DNA of 64,000 nucleotides from Smittia aterrima (Eukaryota; Arthropoda; Insecta; Diptera; Chironomidae). Both the position numbers and the translations under genes were made by a program. This document shows positions 48,979 through 61,828 of the stretch, one piece after another (the stretch's first letter is position 1; each line of letters starts with the position of its first letter). The notes beneath the pieces were generated by a model. That model worked only from the letters and a program-made list of their open reading frames with translations. It was not told where the DNA came from and did not search any database. The stretch covers positions 2,046,001 through 2,110,000 of the forward strand of contig CP093831.1 in assembly GCA_033063855.1 (NCBI GenBank), given 5' to 3'.

Positions 48979-51425
48979 TTCTCTAACCTTCCAGCTTCGT
49001 ATTCTGACTAAAGCTTACATTAATGTCAATTTGAAGTGTTCAGTGTTAGAATGAAGAAGAAACTCTTCGACGATTACGACGCTTGTTAATTTTTAAAGTC
49101 AATTTAGAATTTACCTTTTGCGTTTATTCATTTAGAAAATTTCTTGGTTCGTCGACCGAGAAAATCGTAAGGACAAACTTTCCTTTCCATCCGAATTAAG
49201 TAATCTTTTGATTAATTGTCTCTTCTGACTTTCATGATTAACACAATTGCCATATCACTTCATCAAGTGAAAAGCTTGAAAAATGAGAAACGTTGAATTA
49301 AATTCAAAGTTTTTGTTTCGCTTTTAAATGAAATTAAAACAATTTTCTTTGAAACGATTTTTTTCTCTCGCGAGAAAGCAATTAAAGAAAACATTTTTAC
49401 GACATCGTCTGTCTCTTAATTACATGGCACTCGAGTAATTCGAGACTTTCGCTGTTGAAGCATTTGAAGGAGAGTTCAACACTCCAAGGGATTCGATTTG
49501 ATTTTCCTGTGAGCGTTGGAAATCCTTTGAAGCTTTTATGGCTTCAGCAAAAAAAAAAGGCCAAACGAGCTTAATGAGATTTTATTTGCGATTCTTGCAC
49601 ACGAATGAACTGAACCCGACTCGGCTAGAGTCGACAAAAAGGTAACTTTAAGGACAATTCGAGCTCAGTTTTTACTACGGAAGTCTTAACCGACTTTTCT
49701 GCTTACCTCGGTTTCAGTTTGTTTGCTTCCGCCTTTAAAAAAGGCTCACAAGGAAATCCCTCAACCGAGGCGACCGACAGCAAACAATCAATTTGTCGAT
49801 CTCTTGAGCTTTTCCACCTTCCTTTGCCTCGTCTCCTTGCTCACTCAATTAATCATAATTTTCCTCAGTTCGTGGACAGGTCTCAAGTCTAATGACATTA
49901 ATATTCAATGAAAGTTTCAGTTGTTCTTTCTCGTCTCAACTTTAACACCTCAGCTCATTGAAAACCTTTTCTCTTTGTTCTTGCGGATTAGTTTTCTCTC
50001 TTTCGGGTGATGATTAATTGAGTCTCAGACGTTTATTCAACGTTATAAATGCTCGGGGTCTCTTCAAAATCCCGTTGGACGAACCAACGAAGCGTTCGCT
50101 GTAAACAACACAAAAGCAAACAAAAAGTTTTGTTTCAGATCAAGAAAAGATTTTCCTGCTCGAAAGATTTTCTGCGACTCAAAGAGAAATTGAGAAGCGT
50201 CCAACACAAAGGAAAGACTCGAGACGTCGTGGAACAATTAATCACCCACGAATGTTCTCACGAATTTAATGAGATTTTACGTGAAAAGCGTTTTGAAGCA
50301 AAAGAATTTTCTCGAGGAAAGTAAAAGAAAACTTTTCTCGCTTGTTTATCACTCTCGATTCTGACGAAGAAGAAAACTTTGTTGTTTCCTCTTTACGGTC
50401 CATTTTGCTCAAGTCATTGACGTGTCCCATCTCTCTCGATGTAAACCGCAAAGGGAAACTCTTCAATGACGACCCAACTTGTTGCTCCTACAACTCGAGC
50501 GGAATAAAAATCAAATAAAAGTAATTTTCTCGTTTTCCTGTTTTTCATTTTCATCGCTTGAGTTTACGAGAATGAATTGAATGTCATTTGGTCCATGAAC
50601 AATGACAAAAAAAAAACTTCTTAAACTATCATCGAAGTGGGAAACTTTCGCATGAGAAAATCTAATCAAACACGAGAAACGATCGATTACTGAATAATCA
50701 AAAAACTTTCGCAACAATTTCCTGTCCACTCAATCGAACACAAAATAAAAGTTTTCGTCTGTAATCGGCACGAGGCTCAACTTGCCGAGAAATTTAATCA
50801 ACGAGAGCGAAAAGTTTGAGCTCAACAAGAAACCACTGAATAAAGCAAATCATCTGCTGATACTCACTCGCTAACCAAGATTAAGGGAAATTTAATTAAA
50901 CTAAAAACTCGATTACGCTGAGTGGTTTCAAACAGAACGACTCAATTAGCATTATAAGCGACGCTTCGTAGACGATTGAAGTCCCTCATCGGTCTCAGCA
51001 CTTCATAATCGAGTCGATTTAAAAGACAAAAGGCGTGGGCGGAGTGGGACAAGAATTTCCCTTTGTCTCTCTGAAAGTTTCACGATTTCATTCGAAGCGA
51101 AGAAGATTTTTTCTTGTTCCACTCGACTCGCATTTGCATAAACTTTTCTCTCGATTCCTTAACGCAGACCTAAACAATACAGAAACCTTTAAGATTAAGC
51201 AACCAACAAACTTTTATGGAATTCTCGTTGGAAAGTGATAATGCTCGAATGCCGCAGCAAAGACTGAACAGCTTAGCTTATTGTTTAATTCAGTTCTCAC
51301 ACCTCAAAGTGCTCCAAATGTTAATTAAAGATTAACACATCGTGAACAGCAACGAGATTAACATCAAAAGAAATCATTTACAAAACGGCAAAGAGCTTTG
51401 ACTGAGAAGAACTTGCTTTGTTAAT
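48979..51425. other. Spacer between DM4/12 copy B and the first ASPP coding exon
   Basis: About 2.4 kb of AT-rich sequence. The first bases carry the promoter side of DM4/12 copy B. Plus-strand frames at 49723-50324 show no recognisable domain. No other gene is seen. Confidence 0.45.
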
Positions 51426-54400
51426 ATGCTCACTTGTGTTTGTCGTCCCGTGTCAAGTTCGTTTATTGAGAAGCAATCAATCATGGGAGCACCAATCGAT
51501 CGGGATCAAATCGTTGTCACATCAGAGCCTAAAACGAAAGTTGGAACAGCAAAGCCAATCATTAACCCAAACCCTCAGGTATTTCAGATTGCTCTTGAGT
51601 TCGAAGCCTTAATTTAAATCGCATGCTCGTTTGACAATCTTTACAGCTCAACGAACATCGCGCCATGCGAGAAAACATTAAAAATAAATCAATTTCACTC
51701 TCGCTCGCGATATCACAAACTTCCTGTTCGTTCGTTTTCACGCATCACTTTTGACATTCAACATGACTTGATGGAAGCTTCGTTTCTCTCGAAAACTCAC
51801 AGAACGTGACTTGACGTGAACTTTGGCAATCAATTCGTTCGCTATTCCTCGTTCAAAGTTAAAGTCACGTGTTGAATATTTCGCCGCGTCTCTGCTTTTG
51901 AATTTAATTATTCTTCAAAAGCTTTGAGTTTGGATTAAAAGATTTTCATTAGCTTTTGCACTTTGAGCTAACCAAACTCATAAAATTTGCATGAAACATA
52001 AAACTTCATGAAGCGAAACAAAAGAGATTTGAACATTAAATGATTAGAAATTTATTGATCAAACAATTTCGTTTGAACTTTCACATATGATCTCACTCAA
52101 GGTTGCATCAAGAGCTTCATTCGAATGGTTTGAGTCAGAAGAAGAAATATTTTCTTGATTAACATTTAATTGCATTTTAACACGAATAGTTCGCCTTGTC
52201 GAATGTTTTATTCACTTTTGGTGTTTGTGGCATTTCCATTTTTACAGAATTAGTTTTCGTCAGTCTCGTTACTGAATTTCATGAAAAATAAATGAACGAG
52301 AACGAGAGAGAGCTTGGAAATTGAAGTTCTTTTCAAACCAAAAATGTTTTCTCTTCGAAGGTTTTTAGGAAAATCCTTTTTTTTCTGTTGTCGATTGTCG
52401 TTTCGATGTCAATTCAATCGATGACATGAAATCAATTCCTTCCCAGAAGACTCATGTCTCTCACCGAATCTATTCGTAAATATTGAATGCGATTCATTGT
52501 TAGCTTTGCCTCAAAGTACGACAACGAAAGCTTTAAGAAATCTCAAGTGTGCGTCGATAAAGTTTATCGATTTCGTCATTTACATCCCGACACACATTTA
52601 CGACTCGTAACACTTTATTCGGTGATGAAGCCACTCGAGGATTCCGCACGATAACGTGCCATGTCGGTAATGATGATGATGACGTCGACGAAAGCTTTGT
52701 GAGCTAGTCGAGAGAGAGAGAGGCAACACATTCTTGATTCGATAAATCGAAGGCGTCAAGTGTGCGAATGTAGAGATTGCAAAACGAGAGAATAACGAGA
52801 TCTCGATGATTTCAAAGCTGTCGCTACATAAACAAATTATTTGAGACTCACAAAGCAAATTCCTTTCTTCCCTTTTGATCACATAAATTTTCATTTCCCT
52901 CGTTGCCGTCAGCGAGCGGCGGCTGTTACCTTCATCGACTCGCTCCGACATTTTTATTAAAACGTAAATCGCATAAAGCTCCTGAACCGGATTTTCAATT
53001 TCTTTTTCTTTTCTTCTATTTGCAGGTGCCTGGTAGGCCAAGTGCTGCCGAATTAAAGGCCATGGCTTTAAGACAGCAGCAACAAATCGATTCGCAACAT
53101 CAGCTGCTCGCAGCGAAGGAGCAGCGATTGAGGTTTCTGAAAGCACAAGAGGCTCGTGGAGCAGCAGCTGCAGCTGAAGGTGAAAGACTTCGTCGTCTAC
53201 GAGAGCGAGTGGAAGCACAAGAGTCAAAGCTTCGTCGACTGAGGGCACTAAGAGGACAAGTCGACTTGCAGAAAACTTACAATGTCACATTGAGTGAGTA
53301 GAGAATCTTTTTGTTCTAACGACTTCATGATGATTCTCGTAATTCTATGAAGCAACGAACTCTCAACAATCGTTTCCTGTTGATTCTCTTTTCTTTTATC
53401 TGATGAATGTCTTAGAATTTAATTGTCAAGTGAAGAAGCGAAGACGAGACAAGATTTCCTTATCAGCAAAATCTGCTTTGAGCGTCGAGCTTAGCGTCGT
53501 CGGAATCTGATTTGTCGGATCACTCTGCGGCTCAATTATTTTAAAATTACACGTCGACGTCGTTGTCGTTGCTGTAGCAAATAATTCTGAATGAACAACG
53601 AAATATTCTTACGGCAGGCGGCTTATGATTTCATCCATCATCATTCGTCTTGATCCCGCTGATCTTGATTTGCGAATGAAACTTGAATCCGAATCATTGT
53701 CGTCGTCAACAATGAAACACATTCCAGAGTGTTTACGCATCGTTCACTCTTCGCTTAAAAATCTTTAATAACTCGCCAGCTCTTCATGTGGCTTTGACCT
53801 TGAGTTTGTTTTCGCTTGGCTTGAGATTTTTTGTTTTGAGTCAAACGACTCGAAGAGTTCGAGGAAATGTTGTTTTAGCACTTTTGATGTAAAGTCTCTT
53901 AGCGAGTGGCTCACAACTGGCACTCGAACTTCATGAAATATTAAAATATCAATTCGAGGTAATAAACAAACCGAAACGAAGACGATTGTCGAGTCTCTTC
54001 CATTGCGCAAACAAAAACTTGTGGAATTTTCATCGATTGAGCTTCTTTGAATTGTTGTCGAAGGATTTAAAGAAATTTGAGTGTAACCCGCAGAAATCTC
54101 GTGAGTTTGATTAAGGATCGAATTACTCGATAATGAGAGAACGCAAACACCGACAAATATTGTTTAGTCGTCGAGTTTCTGCTGCTGATGGAGGCTCGAG
54201 CATTTAAGTGAATTCAATTAATTCAATGAATGAACGTGAGTTGATGATCCTCGTTAGCGGTTTACGTCGAGAGGTTCTCTCATTATTTTAAATTGAATTA
54301 TCTCGATTTGAAAACACTTATGGCGTTTGCTAATTAATTAGATTTCGAGTTCTGATTCAATTAAAGTCCAAATGGTCGTCAATCAAAATTAAGTTTGAGT

Positions 54401-57400
54401 TGAAAGCTTTTCCTGATCAAATTTTATATTTCGATTGATTTGTAATTCGATAGCGAATCAATTAATTTATCCTGAAGCTTCTGAGACTGAAAATTATTCT
54501 CAAATCAATTAAAAGTTTCGGAGATGGGAAACCTTAACGACACCAATTAATGAAACTTTCACTCTTTGTTCACTTTAACCTTCTTAGTTCTTAAAGCCAA
54601 TCAAGTTTTCACTTTCAAATTGCCAACCTGAGAAGCTCTCGACCTGCTAAGGCGATTAACGAAGGCTTCGACTATTTTTAAAACGACGAGGCCGAATCTT
54701 AAATCGATTCTTACTTACGTAACTCGAAATTGGAACTGAACGTGATCAAATATTCAACAAGATTTGAGTCTAAATATTTCATTGAAGCCTCGAGGGAAAT
54801 CATCAATCTCTTCAGAATGAACATTGTCGAGCTTGGCTCTTCAATGAGAATTGTTTTCAATTCTATTTTTATTTCCTGTTCAATCTCTTTAAAAAATTCA
54901 AAACTTTTTACTTTTATCAAAGTTTTTAATAAATGAAGTGAATCGCATTACAAACTTCATCAAAATGGAATTGACAATTTCGATTTCGTGGTGTCGATTT
55001 TGCAACGAACACGTTCTGATAAAATCATCAACTCGTGGAGCTCATAAAGAATCAGATTATCTAAACTCGCTTTAGCAGAAGGAGAGAGAAGGTCTCTAAA
55101 GATAAAGAATTTCCAACGAAGAAAGGTGAAGGGTGAAGATGATAAAAAAGAATTTTCATCGTTGGAAGATTTCTCGATGTCGATTTTACTTCATAGCAGG
55201 GATTGTAGGTCAAGATTACGACTCCTCTCAACGGCTTAATGACATCATAAAAGTTTATCCGAGACGATGGAAAAGTTTAGAATTGTGCGAAGAGATGAAA
55301 TCAATTTTCGATAAAGGAGAACGATTACGTTGGCTAATCGTGTTTGAGGAACTTTAATTTCAAGCTCTTCCGAGAAAATAATTTTGTTTGTTCACGTAAT
55401 CGTTTCCGATAAGTTCCTTTGCTTGCTCAGCTCTACACGTGACTCCTCGCGTGATTCTCATTCGGAAAATTATTTTCTGCAATGAATAAACAACTCGAAG
55501 TTAAGTGGAAGTTGTGGGAAAAAGCTTTCTCGTGAATCCAAATCTCTCGGTAGCTCTTCACACGAATTTCAAAACCTAATTTTATTCATAAACATTCAGA
55601 ATTTATGCGTTTGTCGGTTTCCTTCTGATTCTCTGAACTTTTCTCTTTTCACTGAAAAACTTCCTCTCCGAGATTTTCCTTTCATGCGAGAAGAGCCAAT
55701 TTTCAATTTATTTTCGCATTCAAAAGCTCTTTTGTCATGATAAACGATTCCTCAACTTTTTTTTCTTCAACGAAATATTTAATTTAATGTCTTCACGCAT
55801 CTCTGAGTTTCTGAATCCTCTCTGATCAATCAATCCAATTAAATTGAATAAATAATTGGACTTTAAATGAGATTCGTGTCGAATCAGACATCAACTCATT
55901 TGGTGAATAATAAATTCGTTATTAAATTGTTTCCAGCTCCTGAATCATTCATTAGCTTATGAAACAAGAGACCGACAATTTAAAATCAGACTTTAATCCC
56001 ATGCATCGCTTAATCTGATTGTCGATCAATTAAAATATTTTATTTACCGAGCAACGTGAAGCAGAAACTTTAATCCTTTGATGCTTTAACGAGTTTGAGA
56101 CGTGAAGAGCGCGCAATTTCTCACGACTTGTCGCTTTAAATTCCAGAAAGAGCTTTAATCTGAATCCACTTCTCGAGCTTATTTGTCAAAATAAATGTTC
56201 TGAGCCGTTTTTATCGCGAGACATTTATGAGCACTGAATGGCTTTTTATGCCATCATTTTGATTTATGTGACGAGAATTTATTTCCATTGTGAAAATTTG
56301 AATCCCTTCGGCAGCTTTGTTTGAAGAGTTAATGCAACGTTTCCCATCTTTTACAAAATCCATCGTTTGCACATCTGTTCTTAAACTGACAAAGAATCGG
56401 GGAAACTATTTAATGGAATGAAAGTTCAGACTCGAGAGCGGATGAGGGACAAACAACGCTTCAACAAGAGTTTTCAAGTAAATGGTTCAAGAAACTTTCG
56501 CAGCTTCCGTCGAGACAATTAAACTTTTCTGTTTGCTTGTGTTTCACGAGACATAAATCAAAATCTGTTTGGGGAGCTCTTCGAGAAAAAGTTGTTCTTA
56601 GCGAGAGTTGAATGAAAAAACTTTTCTGATGTCTTTGTCATTGTCTAATAACAGAAGAGCTCTTGAGCTCCTGAGAAGTTCGTAAAAGCTTCAAAAGTAA
56701 TTTGACAAATTGGAATTGCAGAGCAAAGCGTGAACTTCCACTCGAATTAGATTAATTTGCAAAAGTTCACTTTGTTGTCATCTTAAGCTCTGCACAAACT
56801 AATGCCGAGAGAGTTAAAAGTTTCTCTATTGCAAATCTCATTCACGACTCGGCGAATTCAACGCTTTTCCGAGATTAAAAGCTGCGCGCTAGAGAGTTTT
56901 ATGATGTCACTCTCTCGACATCATGAATTATGTTTCATTACGGAAGCTGTTTGGATGAAAGCTTAATCCCTTCGTGCGATGGGATTTCAGATAGCGCGAG
57001 GGGCGAATGTAAATTTTGAATGTAAAGCGCTTCACTCGACATTGTCCATTCAGATGATTTTATGTTCCGTGCTCGACGACACGTCATCTCTAATGAAGAT
57101 ATGTAGCTCTTCACATCGTAAATCGTATTAAAGCCGACGGCGAGCTGTTCTGAATGGCGATGAAGTGAACATAACATCAACGTCATTGCTATGCTGCCAA
57201 CAACGTTCGTCGCTTTATCAAACAAACGAGACTTCTCTAATTATAAAACTCGCAGCTGAAAACATTTTAATTATCGTAAAATTTCTTTCTCTCTTCTGCA
57301 GGCAATGATTTGGATTCTATTCGTGCCCTTTTTAGCGAGAAGGAAAAGGAGCTTAGCCTCGCAGTTGCGAAGGTTGAAGCTTTAACAAGACAATTAGAGG

Positions 57401-60307
57401 AGCTAAGACGAGATCGACGAGGGTTGAGCTTGATTACAAACAATGGGAACAACCAACAACCGCCATCGCAAGCGGCGAGGGAGTTGGAGAAACTTCGACG
57501 GGAATTGATGGTAAACAATTAAACAATTTTAAGTAAATTTTCTTTTTATTAAATTTTCTGCTTCTCTCCATTTAGTATCGTAATCAATTATCGCTTCAAC
57601 AAGACGCACGTCTCCACCTGCAGCGTGAAGCCCTTCAGCAACGTCAAGCTGAACTCCGTTCAGTCGATCAACGAATCCTTGAACTTCAAGGACGACTTCA
57701 CCGTAAAAAGGCTTCGAATCTTCTCCAACAACAGCAACAACAAAACGGAACGAACGTAACAAATGCTTCGAATGCTCAACCGGCAAATATTCACGTCAGG
57801 TAAATCGATATTTTGTAATTGCTCCTCCACCTGCTCGTGATGCCTTGTGTTCGATGCGTGTTTGCTTTGCTCTTGAAACAAACAAGCACAAAATAACAAT
57901 AATTCACCTTCCGACCTTATAATAAATGATTATTGCTATGCCATTATGTTGAATATCTCGCTCGCTCCCTCGCTTTTACTTTATTCGTTACATCGTTTCC
58001 TCTTTCTTCTTCATAGATCTTCATCAACCCACATTTACCCACCGCAGAAGAACATCCGAGGCAATGTCGCTGCCGTCGAGCCATATAATCACACGCCGCA
58101 GAAATCGACTTCGATGACTTCGTCGAATCAACAGCACCAGCAAATAATTCAAGATTTGGCTATGCTAAAACTAAAGTCTCAACATCAACAACATAGTCCG
58201 ACAGCTGAGAGTGATGAGACAAAACTTGCGCGACAAAAGCAGCACGAGCATGGGTTGTCAATGAAAAATGCGAATAACGATGCTAAGGACGTTGCGGACA
58301 GCAATAACGAGAAGCAAATGACGAAGACTTTGACTGTTCCCCATCCCACGTCGTCACCATCAACAACAAGTGTCTCGTCAAATGACACGAATGGAAAGAA
58401 GAGCGAGCCGAAAAGCCAAACGTTGCCTTACAAATACGTCGCTAACAATAGTTTGAATGTCGGCAATAGCAGTTTGTTATCGCACAAAATAATTTCTTCG
58501 GTGCTGTCAGCGACAGCTAATGCTGCCTCGTCAATGACAAAGGCTAATGAATGTGACAGTGAAAAGGCGGGCGAGACAAATGAGCTCTCAACAAGTCACA
58601 ATGGTGCAAAGAGTTCCACGCAAATCGTCAGCAGCATGCCATTGAATGCCATCAACAAGTCTGTTGCCGAGAACTTGGACCCAGAACGGCCAGCCATCAA
58701 ACCAAAAGCTATACATCAAATACCGTCAGGGAACTTAGTCGTACCGCCGAGAAAGCCTATCAGCAGCGTTGCTCCAACGTCCATCACGCTAGCACCAAAA
58801 ACCATTTCGCAAACCCCAAAAGTTCACATGGTCGCTCCGAACAATAATATTCAGGCTCCGATTTCATCGGTTAGCGAGAGCGATAAGTCGCGACCTGCCC
58901 TACCACCGAAGCCCAACAAAAATAATAATAATAATCATCAACAGCAGTCGTCAAATGAGGTCGACGCGGGATCAAATAGCAATGAAAATAATTTACCGAT
59001 TAAGGCAAAGCCATTGACGATTAAGAAGCAACCGCTGTCGGAACAGCCTAAATTACGTTCGCTCAACTCTAATCTCAAGACAATTCAATATACCGCATCA
59101 CGACGCATTGAAATGCCTCCCGCCTTTCTCTTTCCCGAAATTGCGACAGCCGAACTCAAGGACAATAGCAACGACATGAACGGAAACAGCGTGAATCAGA
59201 CGTCGATCATCAGCAAGTTAGTGAATGGCGCAATAAACTTGACCAACAACAACAATCTGGACAATGGAAGCGTGACAAGCAATGATGAGACAGACAAATC
59301 GATTACTCCGTCATCGACACCTGTTCAAGATGAGAAGCCGTCGGTAGTGGAAAGTATTGTTCGACGAAAACGTAATTTGATCGGTGACAATGTGAAAGCG
59401 AAGCTTGCTCGTCGAGTCAGCTTCGATCCACTTGCTTTACTTCTCGACGCAAGTCTCGAAGGAGAACTCGAGTTGGTGAAGAAAACTGCAATGCAAGTGA
59501 CGAATCCCAGTGCAGCTAACGACGAAGGCATCACAGCTCTCCACAACGCAATCTGTGCTGGACATTTGGAAATTGTGAAGTGAGTTGAAGAATAATTGGA
59601 AAAGTTTAATTGAAAGTTAATTGGTTTTCGTTTCAACAGATTCCTCGTTCAATTTGGATGTGACGTGAATGCTCAGGACTCCGATGGCTGGACGCCACTT
59701 CATTGCGCAGGTAATTTTATTTAATCATTATGTTGCCCTGGGAAACTTTTTGCTGATCATAAATTTTCTTTCGAAACAGCTTCGTGTAACAATCTGTCGA
59801 TGGTTCGCTTTTTGGTGGAGTCGGGAGCTTGTTTGTTCGCTTCGACCCTTTCAGATCATGAAACGCCGGCTGAGAAATGCGAGGAAGACGAAGAGGGTTT
59901 CGATGGTTGCTCTGAATATTTATACAGTAAGTGTGAACCTCATCACGAGCCTTGTCGTTCTAATTATTAAACTTTTCTTTTCTTTCCGTCCCTTAAGGCA
60001 TTCAAGAGAAACTCGGAATCCTTCACAGCGGAGAAGTCTACGCTGTGTTTTCTTACGATGCTCAACAACAAGATGAGCTCAAGTTTAGTGTTAACGACAA
60101 GTTGACAATTCTACGTAAAGGTGATGAGGCTGAGCGTGAATGGTGGTGGGCGAGAGACGACGTTGGCCATGAAGGCTACGTGCCTAGGAATCTCTTTGGA
60201 GTGAGTTAAACTCAAATTTCTCTTCTTAACTTTGAGACTAAATTCCTTTTTCTCTTTCACAGTTGTATCCAAGAATCGATCCATCAAATCAAAACTTCAG
60301 CGAATAA
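51426..60307 (+). CDS. ASPP: ASPP (apoptosis-stimulating protein of p53 family)
   Basis: Nine exons (51426-51578, 53026-53293, 57302-57510, 57576-57799, 58017-59579, 59640-59710, 59780-59926, 59998-60200, 60263-60307) join in frame to 960 residues. A coiled-coil region holds RQQQQIDSQHQLLAAKEQRL and VAKVEALTRQLEELRRD. A long low-complexity part has a proline motif PALPPKPNK. Then come the family signature RVSFDPLALLLDASLEGE (with an RVxF PP1-docking motif), ankyrin repeats (NDEGITALHNAICAGHLEIV, SDGWTPLHCAASCNN) and a C-terminal SH3 domain (AVFSYDAQQQDELKF, EWWWARDD, GYVPRNLFGLYPRI). Drosophila ASPP controls Csk/Src and junctions; vertebrate members bind p53 and PP1. The start ATG at 51426 lacks the RA-like N-terminal domain of ASPP1/2; that part may be absent, or lie in unseen upstream exons. 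Confidence 0.93.
51579..53025 (+). other. ASPP intron (1.4 kb)
   Basis: Intron between the first two confident coding exons, from CAG/GTATTT to TATTTGCAG/GTGCCT. The minus-strand open frame at 52598-53248 overlaps the next coding exon and is its shadow. No other gene is seen. Confidence 0.7.
54954..55747. repeat. Segmental duplication, copy 2 (pair with 16994-17771)
   Basis: The partner of the segment at 16994-17771, in the same orientation, inside an ASPP intron. It carries small insertions relative to copy 1, such as about 12 bp near 55655. Flanks are unrelated on both sides, so the ends are near 54954 and 55747. No target-site duplication is obvious by eye. Confidence 0.85.
55133..55357 (+). 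pseudogene. Unrecognised open frame inside duplication copy 2
   Basis: The partner of the frame at 17174-17398, reading MKMIKKNFHRWKISRC and ending WLIVFEEL. Seven residues differ between the copies, including an Arg-to-Tyr and a Tyr-to-Arg change that each need two base changes. This argues against purifying selection. It sits in an ASPP intron in sense orientation. Confidence 0.25.
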
Positions 60308-61684
60308 CATTCAATCCGAAAGTACATTCGGAAGCGCATTAAAAAAGGAATGGTCACAACATTTTATATCTCCAATTATTTATAATTCAGTTTATCAGAG
60401 AACGCATTTAACTTAATCCTTGAAGTGCGCGCTATAATGAAAAGCAGCTTTGTGCCCTCACTCGAACAATGGACTTTCCTAAAGCTCTTGCTCATGCATG
60501 AACTCATCGAGAGCTTTCTGCAATTTCCGACGCAAAGAATTCAACTTTGTTTTTTCAATTATCTCGAGCAAAGCGAGAAAATGGAGAGAGGGAGATATTT
60601 GAACTCCTCCAATTAAAAAACTTATCTGTGTATAAACTATCGAGAGGGAAAACATATTTGAAAGTTAATTCAGCAAATATTTTAAGCTGCCGATGCTCTT
60701 GTGATGATTAGAAAGAAAGACGATAAAACTTTAAAACGATGAAACTTTATGAAAATATCGTAATTTATTATTGGATCAGAGATATCTCGATGCTCGAAGC
60801 TTTAAAAAGCTTTGAAAGCTTTGCCCCCACGAGTTCACGTCTAGAAACACGTCGAGTTATCTCTGGTTGGGCCAATCTCTTCTTTAAAACCCTGAACAGA
60901 ATCAAAACATATTTTCATTGCATCTCCAGACTTAAAACCACTCAAGCACTGGACTTTATCACAACACATATCCCTCCTCTTAAGCCAGAGACAGAAAGCT
61001 TTTCACGCTCCAATCCATCACAACATAAATCCGCTCTTATGAAAACAGAATTTTGTTGCTAATTTTTTTCTCTAAAATTAGACGAACAGAATTTATTCCC
61101 CGAACCGCAAAACATATTTTTGAGATTATTTTCATTCTCTGAGAAAAACGAGATTGCTGTGTTCATAAACCAAACGAAACAGAAACAAAAACGAATTAAG
61201 ATGAGACCATTCGGTTCTAGATTTTCTATCAAATAACGAGCGAGAAAGCGGAGAGTTTCAACCATTCGGCCATAAAGACCGCACACAGTGTTTGCTGCAA
61301 TCTCTTCACACATCACAGTCGAGTGTTTGTTTTAATTCACTTTGTGGAAACAGCTCTCCAGCTTCACATCACTAGAAGCTGGAGGTGGTTTAAGTGAATC
61401 TTCTTTAAGATAAACATTTCTCGGCCGATTAAGAATGTTTCTCCCATCACAATTCCACTCCGCACTAAGCGGCTTTCCCTTCCTCAGTCAAGCTCTCTTA
61501 CGATTTATCAGTTCAATATTCTGAGAAGGAAAAAGCTTTTTTTTAATCATTCTAAAGTGGAAGAGTTTCGAAATTCGACTCGATTTATTGAAGAGTAAAC
61601 TGTTATCATAATGAATAAGTCATGTGGAATTCAGAGAATTAATGTATCATAAAATCGAAGATTGATAATAAATCATACGAAAAA
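60308..61684. other. Region downstream of ASPP with a hairpin and no gene
   Basis: About 1.4 kb with the presumed ASPP 3' untranslated region. The plus-strand frame at 60739-61062 and the minus-strand frame at 61059-61316 lack domains. A strong hairpin lies at 61336-61398. Confidence 0.5.
61336..61398. repeat. Imperfect hairpin with a 10-bp perfect core
   Basis: The core arm CTCCAGCTTC (61356-61365) pairs exactly with GAAGCTGGAG (61375-61384) around a 9-nt loop. Outer pairings AAAC/GTTT and TTCACTT/AAGTGAA extend the stem to about 63 nt with internal bulges, a size compatible with a pre-miRNA-like or other structured RNA. No known miRNA seed was recognised. Confidence 0.5.
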
Positions 61685-61828
61685 TTAAATCTTTTTGATG
61701 GATTTCTTGATCGTTTTTTTGCCTTTCAGCAATTTCTCTAGAAACATCAAAGGAATCTCTTTCGATCGAAGACGAGCGTGTGGCTTAGCAACAGTTTCGA
61801 TTTCAGAGATAGGGTCATCATTTATCAT
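61685..61828 (-). CDS. Candidate 47-aa peptide with lysine-rich C-terminus
   Basis: A short frame starts MINDDPISEIETVAK, is acidic at first, then ends in a cationic amphipathic stretch, FLEKLLKGKKTIKKSIKKI. The acidic-then-basic layout recalls propeptide plus cationic peptide, but no signal peptide is encoded in this frame, and an in-frame stop lies just upstream of the ATG. A minus-strand ATGAAAATCAG/GTAAAG donor about 80-90 bp upstream hints at a separate first exon, yet no in-frame acceptor was found. It may be a chance frame or an incomplete small gene. Confidence 0.25.
   Translation of the reverse strand: MINDDPISEIETVAKPHARLRSKEIPLMFLEKLLKGKKTIKKSIKKI

Larger units (their letters stand above)
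26580..51425 (+). other. Large gene-poor region, probably ASPP intron 1
   Basis: Nearly 25 kb of AT-rich sequence runs between the donor at 26580 and the first confident ASPP coding exon at 51426. It contains two minus-strand genes, MATH-BTB (29500-30529) and DM4/12 copy B (47960-48978). Elsewhere I see no convincing coding exon. Open frames such as 37118-37447 and 45295-45642 have no domain. Many homeodomain-type TAATTA cores fit a regulatory intron. A TATA-like TCTATAAATG at 44917 precedes only a 31-codon frame (44961-45056). Confidence 0.4.
53294..57301 (+). other. ASPP intron (4.0 kb) with a segmental duplication
   Basis: This intron separates the coiled-coil exons. It holds duplication copy 2 at 54954-55747. 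The rest is AT-rich without a convincing gene; the frames near 54711-54936 look random. Confidence 0.7.

Noticed and set aside
52598..53248. 216-codon minus-strand frame
   Set aside because: Its conserved-looking part is the reverse of the ASPP coiled-coil exon at 53026-53293.
60739..61062. 107-codon plus-strand frame downstream of ASPP
   Set aside because: It lies in the likely 3' flank of ASPP, lacks a domain, and its composition is typical of the background.
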